Below are positions 1 to 9,964 of a DNA stretch of 64,000 bases, in pieces (positions within the stretch are counted from its first letter, which is position 1; each line of letters starts with the position of its first letter). The notes under the pieces were generated by a model. That model worked only from the letters and a program-made list of their open reading frames with translations. It searched no databases and was not told where the DNA came from. The stretch is from JABDKH01 sp963768565 (lineage in GTDB: Bacteria; Bacteroidota; Rhodothermia; Rhodothermales; JABDKH01). The stretch is from assembly GCA_963768565.1 (NCBI GenBank), contig CAVYIO010000012.1, positions 24,558-88,557 of the forward strand. Direction: 5' to 3'. The position numbers and the translations under genes were made by a program.

Positions 1-199
1 GGAAACGCGCCGAGAGCGTAAAGTCCTCGCCCTCTACGATGTTGAGGATGGGGTCATTCGGAATGTCGACGTAGTCGTCCCCGTCGAATGTCAACGCCGA
101 ACCAAACGGCTGTTGCGCGTGGGCGTATGGAACGCACAGCAACAGCAGGATAGCGAGTGGAGCGACGCGTTGAAGTGTAAATCGCGAGAGATGTGCCAT
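1..199 (-). CDS. Secreted LamG-like (concanavalin A-like) protein, N-terminal fragment
   Basis: The gene runs off the left edge of the window; only the first 66 codons are present. It begins with a clear signal peptide (MAHLSRFTLQR, then a hydrophobic stretch ending AHAQ). The mature start contains SALTFDGDDYVDIPND, the usual opening beta-strand of LamG/concanavalin A-like glucanase domains in Bacteroidota surface proteins (family knowledge). It is therefore probably exported and possibly a T9SS cargo like its neighbours, but the C-terminus that would show this is missing. The start was chosen because the signal peptide begins directly at this ATG. Confidence 0.72.
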   Translation of the reverse strand, partial: MAHLSRFTLQRVAPLAILLLLCVPYAHAQQPFGSALTFDGDDYVDIPNDPILNIVEGEDFTLSARF

Positions 200-637
200 G
201 ACTGACCTCTCATCTTCTTCCGGGTGCTGTCCAACGAGAGGCTAGCGCGTGAGAGTTCTTGCGATTGTCAGGAAGGACGCTCTCGGAAGGATGGGGATTT
301 CCCGGACGCAGTGCCGTCCTCGACAGTAGCGACACAGTTCGCGCACGGCGCTTCATAGGTACAACGAAGTGGATTGGAAGCCCTGCACGGGCGGATTCCG
401 GGGCCCGACGAGCCCGTCCGCCGTTTCGGCTCGTCGGAGTACAACTCGATAACGGGACCGCAGGCTTCCAGCGCCACCCGCTCCCCGGCGTCCAGCCGTT
501 TCTCGGGAGTTGATTCGATGGCTAAGTCGAGGCTGGCCTTGCTGATTGCCAATGCGTTGTGGGCGTCGCTGATCGAAAAGCCGGTCGACACCGTCCGCGC
601 CCTCGACAGCGCGTCGCCGCGATCGTCGCCCTGCCGC
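200..637. other. Intergenic region, no gene recognised
   Basis: Lies upstream of the LamG-like gene and downstream of the LRR gene, both on the minus strand, so it should hold the promoter of the LamG-like gene. Overlapping open frames here on both strands show no recognisable domain or signal peptide. I see no convincing terminator. Confidence 0.5.
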
Positions 638-3240
638 TCATCGAGCCAGCACGACCGACCTGGTGAGCCTACGACCTCCGGTTTCAAGACGAAGCAAGTA
701 CACCCCGCTCGGGAAATACCTGTCCGAACGCGTCAGCTCGCCACCGAACCACGTAGAGACCCCGGCGCCAGGTCACCGTTGACGAGAACCGCCACCTCAC
801 GGCCCAGCAGGTCGTAAACCGAAAGCCGTACCACGCCTGATCGATTGACCCCGATCGGGATTGAGGTAAGGACGCGGAACGGGTTCGGGAAGGCCGATCC
901 TAGTACCACGTCCGCAGCGGGCGCCTCCCTCTCTGAGGCAACCAGCGCGGGACCCGACACCGTCACCGTTGCCTCGCCCTCGAGCCCATGAACCGGATCG
1001 ATCGCTGAGAGCCCAAAAGTGCCCTCCTCCAGACCGGCGACGTAGTAGCCCAGGGTGTCAATCTGACCTCCGGCTCCTGTCCATGCAACTCGAACGGGCA
1101 CGGAGGCCCCACCGGCAGTATATCCTGTCGCCGAAAACTGCCACACGGCGTTCGGCCGGATCGTCTTGGTCTCCGGTGTGATCGAAATGCGGTTGACTGT
1201 AAAGCTCTCCGGTACACCAAGGCTGGCCTCGGTCACATCGACAGTCTGCCACGCCGTCACTACCACCGAGTCTTCAGGATTCGAGAGCAATGCAGCAACC
1301 ACCTCGCCGTCCGCTACGCGCACCGTCGTGGTGTTAGAAGTGGAATCGTGATTGACAGAGAAAGAGGTCCCGCGGACGCTGCATGTCGCTGTCGGTGTCC
1401 GAATCTTGAAGTCAGATCTGACGGCCGACTTCTCCACTACCGCTGCGTCCACCTCACCGGCCTTGAGCCATAGTTGCGTGTTGACAGCGTTGCCCAGCTT
1501 CTCGAAGGATCCGATCTTGACATCCGTCAGTTCCTGGACAACAACGGTAGAGTTGTCCGCGAACGCGAGACGGACGGCGCTCTCAATGCCGGTGTAGATT
1601 CTGTCGCTCGGAACAAGCACCTCGCCGCCCCTCAATTCAACGGGATCCTGATTGGATCGCAGCAGCTCGACCTCGCCTTCAACCTCCACGACCTTGATGC
1701 TGAAGCAGGAGGCGGCGACTCCTTCTGGGTCGAGGTTCCCACGGTGTTTACCGCCGGCGGGGGCGTAGCAGACGAAGAGGGGTTGTTCGTCGAGGGTGAG
1801 GGTGCGGGTGTGCAACGTGAGGTCCGGGGCGGCAGGGTTAGTGACTGTCAGGACATAACCACCTTCGTCGTCAGGGCCCATAGACGGAATGACATGCAGG
1901 AGGTCGATTGCGCCCGGTATCTCGACTCCGTCCCTGGACCACTGGTACTGATTGCCCGGCGTGGTGAAGCCCCAGAAGAGCGTCCGTGGTGCGGCGGGCT
2001 CGACGACGATCTGTATTCCGGGCCCGACGCTGTCCTGATGCGAGTAGACGACCTCCGGTGCCACATTAACGATGGGGATCACGTCGTCGAACGTGAGCCG
2101 GTTCTGGTAGACCCAGAGCTGGCGCAACGACGTGGCGCCGCTGAACCGGGGCAGGCCGGTTAAGGCGTTCCAGTCGAGGCGGACATTCCGGAGGTTCGTC
2201 AGGTTGTCGAACGAAGCCGGCACTTGACCGGTGAATGCGTTCGAGCTCAGATAGAGATCTCTAAGGTTCTCAAGATTGCCCATCTCCTCCGGCAATGCCC
2301 CGGTGAGCAGGTTGCGAGAGAGGTCGAGGATTTCAAGGGCCGACAGGTTCCCCATCGAGGCCGGCAGTTCTCCTTCGAGCCGGTTGTTGTAGGCAACAAG
2401 CCTGAACAGTTTGGAGAGGTTGCCGATCGAGGCCGGGATCTCGCCTTCGAGCTGATTGTCTTCTAGCGAGATCACCAGGAGGTTGGTCAGATTGCCGATC
2501 TCGGGCGGGATCTCGCCTCCGAGTGCGTTGTCCGGCAGGATCAGTCGCTCGAGCGAGTCGAGGTTGGCCAGTGCCGCGGGAATCCCACCCGTGACCATGT
2601 TGGATCGAAGAATGAGCTGCCTCAGCTGCGGGATGTCGCCATAGCTGTCTGGGATGGATCCGGTGAAGCCGTTCACCAGCCCCAGCGTTTCGAGGCTCTC
2701 CATCGCCTCGAAGCCCTCGGGGAAGGGGGCTGGTTCGCGGGATGAATAGTCGAAATGGACAACCTGGTCGAGCTCGTCCAGCCCCTCTGGGAAGCCCCCG
2801 AAATCGTTGCTTCCCAGGGACAGGTAATAGAGGCTGTCCATGTCCACCATGGACGCCGGAAGAGCTCCGGAGAGATGGTTGTCACCCAGGCCCAGGGACG
2901 TGAGCCCGGCCAGCATTCCGATCTCGTCGGGCAGACTGCCTACAAGGTTGTTGTTACCGAGCCCCAGCCACCAGACCCGGTCCGACCGAAAGCTGCCCGT
3001 ATCCAGGTATCGCACGCCGTCCCATTCGTGCAGGCATTTTCCCGGCTGGAGCCAGTTCGTGTTGTAGGTCCAGTTGGGACCGTCGGTTGCGTTGTACAGG
3101 GCCACAAGTGCAAGAGAATCCTGTACGTGATAGGTCCTGCCGCCACAGGTCGACAGCTGCGCGTAGGCGGGCGACCAGAGACCGACCAGGATCAGAAAGA
3201 TCATAAAAAGGAGTGTGCGGGAGGGGATCTGATTCGACAT
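638..3240 (-). CDS. Secreted leucine-rich-repeat / FecR-domain protein with T9SS sorting tail (one frameshift)
   Basis: Start taken at 3240 because AGGAG lies 8 bases upstream and a signal peptide follows (SRTLLFMIFLILVG, ending AYAQ). Next comes the LRR cap ALVALYNATDGPNW and about ten plant-type repeats of the form GNLxNLxxLxLxxNxLxGxIP. A FecR-like domain follows at roughly residues 515-640 (VEGEVELL, DRIYTGIESAVRLAFADN, TPTATCSVRGTSF). Then come Ig-like segments and a T9SS tail beginning GSAFPNPFRV. The main frame stops at 733 after LAPGS. One base later in frame the expected ending SGVYLLRLETGGRRLT continues to a stop at 638, so a one-base loss in the GGGG run near 766-770 is inferred. 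Likely a cell-surface binding protein; the ligand is unknown. Confidence 0.82.
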
Positions 3241-3743
3241 GACGAAGTCTCCTGGACAGTCATTGAGACAGTTCACGTCCACGATTGCCAACCTCACCAT
3301 CCCTGTCAATCGGGGATACCCTGGGAATCGTGTCGGTCGAAATCCTCGGGGGTCGCATGAAGCCTCGGCAGGCCAGGCAAGAAGCTGAGTGCGTCTCCCG
3401 TTAGGCGAATGTCGCGAGTCGTGCTTGCAGCTTTGCGAGGTCCATACCCTATGTCCCGTTCCGGAACCGCGCGCCGGGATCGCTCCGCACTCCGCACCCG
3501 GGTGACCTGCCGCCCTGGCTTGTACGCTTGCTCGACGCCGAGCCCGATGCACGACTGGATGCCCGTTTAAGGCAGCCGCCCTTCCGACCCAGGCCAATAG
3601 CATCTTTCGCCTAAACCCTGTTTCTTAGTAGCAGCTCGGTGGGCGGCTTCTGCCACCGATGTCATTTCCGATTTCGGACGCGCAGTGTCCCAATCTTCAT
3701 CCCCGACATCCACAGAAAGACTATCACGAGGCGCTGAATTCCG
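3241..3743. other. Divergent intergenic region
   Basis: Separates the minus-strand LRR gene from the plus-strand esterase gene and should hold both promoters. The long minus-strand frame extends into it, but that extension is Arg/Ala-rich, has no domain, and lies upstream of a well-placed signal peptide and ribosome binding site. It is not counted as coding. Confidence 0.5.
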
Positions 3744-6248
3744 ATGCAATCACTTCGTTCACTACTCACGTTCTGCTTCACCTTTCTGGTGTGCTTCAGC
3801 AGCGCGTACGCCCAGCCGCAGGAACTCGTAGACAAATTCGAGTCGCGCGAACACACATTGGACGGGTTCACGATCCCGTACCGGCTCTTCGTCCCGAGTC
3901 CGCTGAACCCTGCAGTCCAGTATCCGCTTATTCTAACCCTGCACGGTTCCGGCCAACGCGGAAGTGACAACGAGAATCAGATCGCCACCAATCGAGTTGC
4001 CACGACATGGGTAGAACAGAGTGCACAGTCAGCAAACCCTGCCTTTGTGGTGTCGCCACAGGCCCCGACTAACGGCACGTGGGCCATAGGATCCGGTGAT
4101 CCTGAAGTGATCGGCGTGGAACTGGCCACGACGATGGATCTTCTGGATAGCCTGGCCTCCGAGTTCAATATCGACCCCGATCGCGTCTATGTGACCGGCC
4201 TGTCCATGGGGGGCTACGGCACCTTCGAGGCCGTCTTCCACGACCCGGACCGGTTTGCCGCGGCCATTCCGATGAGCGGCGGCTACGTCCCGGTCGCAGC
4301 GCCGGACCTGGGCGACGTTCCTTTCTTTGTCTTTCACGGCAAAAAGGACTCTGCCGTCCCCTGGGAGTTCTCGACTCAGATGGTGTCCGCGTTTGAGGAA
4401 CTCGGTCGGACAGCTGTATACACAGACTGCGGTCCGTTCCAGTGTTCGGAAATGTCGGTGGCTGAATTCGACTCCGCGCTGGCAACACGCCCGAACCTCA
4501 TATATGTCAGCCACCCGAACGACGGGCACGTGATCTGGGCGGAATCCTACGACAGCCGGGGGCTGCACGCGTGGCTTTTTGCACAACATCGATTGGTGCC
4601 GGACGCGATTCAGTTCAACGCCCCGACAGGCTACCCCACATGGAGCGGGACGTCAACCATTGAGTGGACGGCGCCCAATCCCGACGACCGCGTGGAGGTA
4701 TGGTTCAGCCCGGATCATGGCCGGACGTGGAACCTGGTGGACTCCGGAATCCCCAACACGGGGTCATATGCTTTTGACACGCAGGCTTTCGATGACACGC
4801 CGTTTGGGCTTCTGAGGATCTTACTGGTGGGACCTGACGGCCTCGTGTATGCACGCCAGCGATCGACTCCCTTGCAGATCAGCAACGGATCGTCCGGCAC
4901 TCCGATTGTTCAGCTCCAGGATTTTCCATTTCGTGACCAGTGGATTCCTGGTGGAGACGTCATTGACGGACGCCTGATGACGGATACCACGCTCACCTTG
5001 CGATTTCGGGCCGGTGACATCGACTCGCCTTCGCTGGACGTCGCCCTGCTCTACAGCTCGGACGGAGGCGCAACGTTCGAGACGATCGACACGTTCTCCC
5101 ACGAGGCCAGCGGCGATCTGCGTTCGGTCATTGTCGACATGACTTCTTTACCAAACGCACCGGAGTCCCAGATCCGCCTTGACGTCTCGGACGGGCATCG
5201 ACCGTTTCCTCGACGACCCCCGTTTTCTCGAAGCAGACACCTCGCAACAGCAGTTCGTACGTCGAGCATGTCGTGGGCAACGGGCGTCCTGTGATTTCGA
5301 TCAATTTTGTTGCACCTGAGCTGTTGACGAATCATCGTTATCGAGTCGACTTCAGTGTCTCCGAGAGCGAGTCGACAGCTCGTGGAAAATCGACAACTGA
5401 ACTGAAGACGTATGCCGTCACGGACCTGGATCTGGGAGTCCAGATTTTCTCGGGGTTCCCGGTATCACCTGCGAGAGAGTCCAGTGTTCGACGGGATCAG
5501 ATTGTCGATCCAGGATGCCCCCAGAGGAGTCGACACCACCCTGACGGGCTGGATTGCCGGAGACACGGACCAGCAGGTGACGATCAGTTCGCAATCATCG
5601 ATCTTCGATGGGTTGTTGGCGACCCCGGACGATTATCGCATCACCATCACGGAGGAAGTGGCGGATACGTCGAAAGCACTCTTCGGATTCAGCGCCAGAC
5701 CGATGCGGTTCACAGTCGAGAGCGTCACCGCCGGGGAACCTCGAGATATTCTCTTCACGGATCGGGGGGACGGCGTACCCGGTCTTTCGGATCAGTGTAT
5801 CTCCTTGAGGAAGACGATACAGGCGCTCTCGCCCCGGCGTGGTTCTTGAGGTTCGGAGCGCGGACTGTTCCACCCGAAACGGGCGATGTCTTTGAAATGA
5901 TCACCCAGAAGCCTCTTCAGTGACGGCGAGGCCTTTGAGTTTGTCGGAGCTATCGGTGTGGCCGTTGAGGAAGACGGCATTCCCGATGATTTTCGGCTCG
6001 GACAGAATTATCCGAACCCGTTCTCGCGATCGACCACGATTCCATACCACCTGGCCTCAACGGCCGACGTCGAGTTGACGATCTTCGACGCAATAGGAAG
6101 GCGGGTGGCCGTGTTGGTGGATGCGCAACAGTCCGGAGGGAGTCATCGCGTGACCTGGGATACGACGCTCATGCCGAGCGGTGCGTACTTCTACAGGCTC
6201 AAGGCTGGTGGCTTCCAACGGACTCGTTCGCTGCTTCTGTTGAAGTAG
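3744..6248 (+). CDS. Secreted alpha/beta-hydrolase esterase with T9SS tail (several frameshifts)
   Basis: Begins with a signal peptide (MQSLRSLLTFCFTFLV, ending AYAQ). The N-terminal domain has the feruloyl-esterase/PHB-depolymerase-like features LILTLHGSGQRG (oxyanion loop), GLSMGGYGTF (nucleophile Ser in GxSxG), a candidate Asp in FHGKKDSAVPW and a His in HPNDGHVIWA. A beta-rich linker follows and then a typical T9SS end: LGQNYPNPFSRSTTIPYHL, then AYFYRLKAGG to the stop at 6248. The reading is in pieces: frame 1 to about 5200, another frame with SSYVEHVVGNGRP to about 5460, a third to about 5780, back for DDTGALAPAWFLRFG, then the tail from about 5920. All pieces are in order and coherent, so this is one gene with four or five indels, either sequence error or decay. 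Confidence 0.75.
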
Positions 6249-6388
6249 TTCGGTTCCTATTGAAATTGCCTTCCGGCTCTGACCGACGCTCTTCAGGTTT
6301 TCCCCGGGGAGCCTGCTATCCCGAATACTACACCTTCAGATCCTGGGACCCGCTACCGTGTCTGTACGGCAGAAAAGGAGATGAAACC

Positions 6389-6988
6389 ATGAAAGAGAAC
6401 GAGCTACCGCCCTACGATACGAGCGACAATCCAACAAATTGCTGCCCGCGATTCAATACGGAAGGCTGGGATGAACGCGATCTCCACTTCGACGAGAAAC
6501 TGTTCCTCAAAGCCGAGACACGGAGCATCTTTCATATACCCATTAACATGGGCTCGGTGTTTGCCAGGACGTTTGCCGATATCGAAAGCGCCGGCGCACG
6601 CAACTGGGATGACTTCGTCGTGTTGTCACGAGATCCCTCCAACTGGAAGGGCGAGCACTATTTCTCTGTGACTCAAGACGTTCCCGGCCACGAGATGGTG
6701 CACCTCTCGGGTGATTTCGTCACAAAGGTCTTTGAAGGACCCTACAGGGAAATCCCGAAGTGGGAAAAGGAAATGGAGTCGTTCGTCAGGTCGAGAGGGC
6801 GACAGACAAAGAAGAATTACTACTTCTATACGACGTGCCCGAAATGCGCAAAGGTCTACGGCAAGAACTACGTCGTTGCGGTTGCCGAAGTTGAACCCGC
6901 GAGCCGTCACAGCTTGAGTGGACGCGCATCAAGCAGCCGCACACAACCTCTCCCGGCCCCCGTTTCGGCGTCGGGTGTTCCGTGCTAA
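6389..6988 (+). CDS. Conserved hypothetical protein with two Cys pairs
   Basis: Start at 6389 is supported by AAAAGGAG 9 bases upstream; an ATG at 6381 would give only three codons and ends in the overlapping TGA. The protein opens with PPYDTSDNPTNCCPRFN and has a middle segment around GHEMVHLSGDFVTKVFEGP and a C-terminal CPKCAKVYGKNYVV. The N-terminal NCCPRF and the CPKC pair could bind a metal, but this is inference. It resembles a widespread family of about 165 residues that I recall as uncharacterised. Here the last 35 or so residues (from about EPASRHSL) look low-complexity, so a frameshift or stop loss near 6890 is possible. There is no signal peptide, so it is probably cytoplasmic. Confidence 0.7.
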   Translation: MKENELPPYDTSDNPTNCCPRFNTEGWDERDLHFDEKLFLKAETRSIFHIPINMGSVFARTFADIESAGARNWDDFVVLSRDPSNWKGEHYFSVTQDVPGHEMVHLSGDFVTKVFEGPYREIPKWEKEMESFVRSRGRQTKKNYYFYTTCPKCAKVYGKNYVVAVAEVEPASRHSLSGRASSSRTQPLPAPVSASGVPC

Positions 6989-7318
6989 TCCTGACCGCCT
7001 CAGCAGCGTTCCTGACGTGAAGAGTCACGCATGCTGATTGATAGGGTCCAGCACGCGACCGGACCTGCCGCGGCCTGCTCTGAAGAAGACAGGTCGGACC
7101 GAGCCGGATGGATGAACAAGTGCGGGATCCGGCGAGGCAAGATGCATCGGCGGGATTTAAGTCTGACTTGTCCCGGCCGATACTTCCCGCGCAAACCGTG
7201 CTCGGTCGGTACTAACGCAATTCCGGTACCGCCAGGACGAAACGTTCTTTAGCATTTCTACTCTGTTCCCTGAACGGAGAAAAACCATCCGTCTTATACC
7301 GGGTGGCTGAATGGGCTC
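6989..7318. other. Intergenic region with one hairpin
   Basis: No convincing gene. A stem-loop at 7151-7175 (CGGGA, AAGT / ACTT, TCCCG) lacks a T-run, so it is at best a weak terminator or processing site for the upstream gene. The region should include the promoter for the structured leader that begins near 7319. Confidence 0.4.
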
Positions 7319-7443
7319 GGTCAACTCCCGTAGTTGGCCCGCGTACCCGTAATGAACCATGACTGGCTCAGCACGGCGCCCATCACATACAGGTCCCATC
7401 TGCGCGGGCGGGGCCAGAGTCAACCAAGCTCTGGTCCGATAAT
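7319..7443 (+). ncRNA. Candidate structured leader RNA, copy A (upstream of small lipoprotein)
   Basis: Read directly from the sequence: helix P1 pairs 7319-7326 with 7332-7339; a second hairpin lies around 7345-7378; helix P3 pairs 7392-7397 with 7410-7415 and closes the 12-base loop ATCTGCGCGGGC; helix P4 lies at 7414-7434. Copies B and C (17287, 19409) have the same layout with different bases in P1 and P3 that still pair. Loop bases 7403-7409 (CGCGGGC) are complementary to 7337-7343 (GCCCGCG), suggesting a pseudoknot that would compete with the end of P1. The distance from P1 to the ATG is 125 nt, against 127 in B and C. Function unknown; a cis-regulatory element is the simplest reading. 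No known class was recognised. Confidence 0.55.
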
Positions 7444-7677
7444 ATGAATACGCGCAAGCTTCTCTCGACACTGGCGACTGCTGGCCTGATCCTCTTCGGC
7501 AGCTCTCTCCTCTCCGCATGTACCGACTCCTTTGTAGGAGAAGGCCCGGAAGTGACCATCGAGTCGACCGATCTCCAGGCCGGCAAGCAGCTTGAACGCT
7601 ACTTCCGAGAGGTTCCTCCACTTCCTCAGGATGACAGCAGCACGGCGACCGATAGCACGTCGGCACCTGCGAAGTAA
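7444..7677 (+). CDS. Small lipoprotein (77 aa) sharing the subtilase leader and signal peptide type
   Basis: Starts MNTRKLLSTLATAGLIL and has a lipobox LLSAC, so it is predicted to be lipidated. The signal peptide resembles that of the two downstream subtilases (MRTRNVLSALAA, LLSGC), and the short mature part contains QLERYF, echoing the LERY repeats in those proteins. It could be a remnant of a subtilase gene whose body was lost, or a small partner of the peptidase encoded 138 bp downstream. No domain is recognised. Confidence 0.6.
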   Translation: MNTRKLLSTLATAGLILFGSSLLSACTDSFVGEGPEVTIESTDLQAGKQLERYFREVPPLPQDDSSTATDSTSAPAK

Positions 7678-7814
7678 ACACGAATTTGCCGCGTGAGCGC
7701 CCAGCCTGACGCAGTAGGGTTGGATCGGGAGCTACCGTTGCCGCACGCCGCACCTCTTCACGTCTGCGAATCCGCACTCGATCAACTTCATCACTTCTAC
7801 GATCTCCAAGGCCA

Positions 7815-9211
7815 ATGAACACGTCTTTCGAACGATACAGCCTCTTCGTCTTCGCTCTGGTCCTGTGGTCCTCGCCTTCGCGGGCTGCACCAACGACACA
7901 ATGACCGCGCTCTCGGACGACGCACCGCAGCTCGACGAAGCCTCTTTCTCGAAACTGCGCCATGCACATCTGCTCGATAGCAACCCGGATCGGATGGGTA
8001 AGGGTGGCACGGCCGCTCTGCGCGAAGTCGAACCGGTGAGCCAACTGACGACTCGGGACTCGTCCTCGGGACCGGCAGCGACGCGACCGTCGGCACCGAT
8101 GTCGACCTCATTCTTGGCCTTCGCGACGACTTCGACTTTACGCTCGAAGCCAGCAAGTTTCTGTCACGTTACAAATTCCTGTCGCGCTACAAATTCCTGT
8201 CGCGCTACGCCTTCAACGGAATGGCGGTGTCCGTAGATCAGGCTCTTCTTGACGAGTTCCTGAGCCAGCTTGAGGCGGACCCGGATGTCGACTGGGTGGA
8301 GCCGGATATCTTCATCGGCCTGCCAGGCCAACAGGGAACGATTTCTAACGCGGCGCAGAGACTGCCCTGGGGCATCGAGCGGATCGGTGGCGCGGAGAGT
8401 TCGACCGTCTCCGGAGATGGAAAGGGCCGCGTCAAAGGGGTCGATCTCATTCTTCTCGATTCGGGCGAGCCCGACGTCAATATTAATTTGTCGGCCGGGA
8501 CCAACCTCACGGATACGAGGTGGATAGCCGACGAGTACGGCCACGCCTCTCACGTCGCTGGCACTGTAGGTGAGTGCGACAATGACGACGGAACGGTGGG
8601 TGTCGCGCCCTGTCTCCCGGTCTGGGCGATGAAAGTGCTCGACGACGCAGGCGAGAGTGAGATATCGACGGTCGTCGAGGCCCTCGACCTGGCCATCGAG
8701 CGAAAACTTGCGAAACCCGGAACGACCGATGGTCATCAACATGAGCTTCGGGGCAGACATAGGTACGACCGAGTACAACGCCCTTGACCTGGCGGTTCAG
8801 GCTGCCATCGACGCCGGAATCACGGTTGTGATTGCTGCCGGCAATGAAGGCATTGACGCTTCGACGATCACACCGGCCCACGTGGCCGATGCGATTACCG
8901 TCGGCGCGTACGATGTCTACAATCGATTTGCCTACTTCTCCAACTACGGTCCGATCGTCGACTTGCAGGCTCCAGGCGTTGACATACTCTCTACCGGCAA
9001 CGGCACGAAGGGAAGCTGGAAGGGCGTCCTGATGAGCGGGACGTCAACGGCGGCCCCGCACGTGGCAGGGGCAGCAGCTCTGTACCTTTCACAGCATCCG
9101 TCAGCATCTCCAGCCGAGGTGAGAGAGGCGCTGTTGGCCAACGCGATTGACATCGTTCACGGGGCTCCGGTCAATACAACAACCAGGTCCGTCTGGGTCG
9201 GCAACTTCTAG
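7815..9211 (+). CDS. S8 subtilase lipoprotein, paralogue 1 (frameshifted)
   Basis: One gene read through about three frameshifts. The N-terminus MNTSFERYSLFVFALVL shifts near 7860 into VVLAFAGCTND, giving a lipobox. A second shift near 8060 leads into LILGLRDDFDFTLE and the triple FLSRY repeat. An I9-like propeptide ending ADPDVDWVEPDIF follows, then the subtilisin core: Asp in LILLDSGEP, His in YGHASHVAGT, a third shift near 8700, NMSFGADIGTTEYNALD, Asn in AAGNEG, and Ser in MSGTSTAAPHVAG. Note HASH in place of the usual HGTH. All catalytic residues are present, so an active secreted, lipid-anchored protease is expected if the shifts are sequence errors. Paralogues lie at 17414 and 19536. 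Confidence 0.8.
8155..8208 (+). repeat. Three tandem 18-bp units coding (K)FLSRY
   Basis: Units at 8155-8172, 8173-8190 and 8191-8208; the last two are identical and the first differs at a few third positions. Each encodes KFLSRY. The position, just before the I9-like propeptide, matches that of the KVLERY repeats in the two other subtilases, so the repeat is a family trait rather than chance. Confidence 0.85.
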
Positions 9212-9228
9212 AACACAGATAGCTCGTG

Positions 9229-9245
9229 GCGGGGCCACGCCCCGC
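9229..9245 (+). terminator. GC-rich hairpin after subtilase 1
   Basis: GCGGGG-CCAC-GCCCCGC lies 18 bases after the stop codon of the first subtilase. It lacks a T-run, so it is only a possible terminator. It differs from the terminators behind the other two subtilases. Confidence 0.3.
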
Positions 9246-9272
9246 TACATCCATAGCACCGAGTATCAAATC

Positions 9273-9593
9273 ATGCGCCTGGCCGCGATCATCCGAGAGA
9301 TAGACACAGCCGTGTTCCAGCGACGAGGAACAATCGGCGAGTGGAGTATCGGTGTAACCGATGACCCGGATGGTACGAGGCACGCATTGACGGCGTCCGG
9401 ATTTGACGTCGGGCAATGGCACCAGTGGGAAGCGGATACGACTCTGGACGCCCTGGCCGTCGGGAATCTCTTCGTCACGCTCGGGATGAACGGAAGTGGT
9501 ATGGACGAGACGGAACCCACATCAGCCACCGTCTTCGTGTTCATCGCCTATCATTCCAGTCGCGTGGATGCAGCCATACACCAGTTGATGTAG
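9273..9593 (+). CDS. Hypothetical protein, 106 aa
   Basis: Start at the first ATG after the hairpin, giving MRLAAIIREIDTAVF. The body has the pattern IGVTDDPDGTRHA, then W-x2-W-x-AD, a conserved-looking LFVTLGMNGSGM and a final TVFVFIAY. I recall similar spacing in short uncharacterised proteins with a GIY-YIG-like look, but this is a weak memory and not a call. No signal peptide or membrane segment. It stands alone between the subtilase and the M61 peptidase. Confidence 0.5.
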   Translation: MRLAAIIREIDTAVFQRRGTIGEWSIGVTDDPDGTRHALTASGFDVGQWHQWEADTTLDALAVGNLFVTLGMNGSGMDETEPTSATVFVFIAYHSSRVDAAIHQLM

Positions 9594-9964
9594 TTCTCGT
9601 ACGCCGATCCCTGGTTACTTGGGTCCGGACGGATACACGACCGTACGCACGGGTCTTGCTGGTACGTAGAATGAGCTCGACCGCCGACGCCCCGGCTACC
9701 TTCCCCGCATAGCCCCCCGACGCACGGAATAGCCATCTAGCCGGTCGCGTCGAGAATCGTCTCTTGCCATCGTCCTTCTCTGCATCCAATATGTAGACTG
9801 AAGACTTCCGCGCATGACCAGTGCCCACCGTCGCTCGTTTACCTGGCAGTCAACACTCTGCAACTGCATCTAACTGGATCTACGTCCCGTAAGGGAAGCG
9901 ACATCTCTACCGGCGGCCGCGGATAGCTTGACGGCCATAAGACAACGCTGAAACAGATTCCGCT
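9594..9964. other. Intergenic region, nothing recognised
   Basis: No open frame with a recognisable start, signal peptide or domain, and no strong hairpin with a T-run. It presumably carries the promoter of the M61 peptidase gene. Confidence 0.45.

Noticed and set aside
268..687. 139-codon minus-strand frame downstream of the LRR gene
   Set aside because: It overlaps the corrected end of the LRR gene in another frame, has no domain or signal peptide, and has an Arg/Ser/Gly-rich composition typical of GC-rich shadow frames.
3241..3603. N-terminal extension of the LRR protein to 3603
   Set aside because: The extra 120 residues are Arg/Ala-rich and precede a complete signal peptide that has its own AGGAG ribosome binding site.
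8155..8208. CRISPR-like array
   Set aside because: The 18-bp units are contiguous, in frame within a gene and without spacers; they encode a protein repeat.
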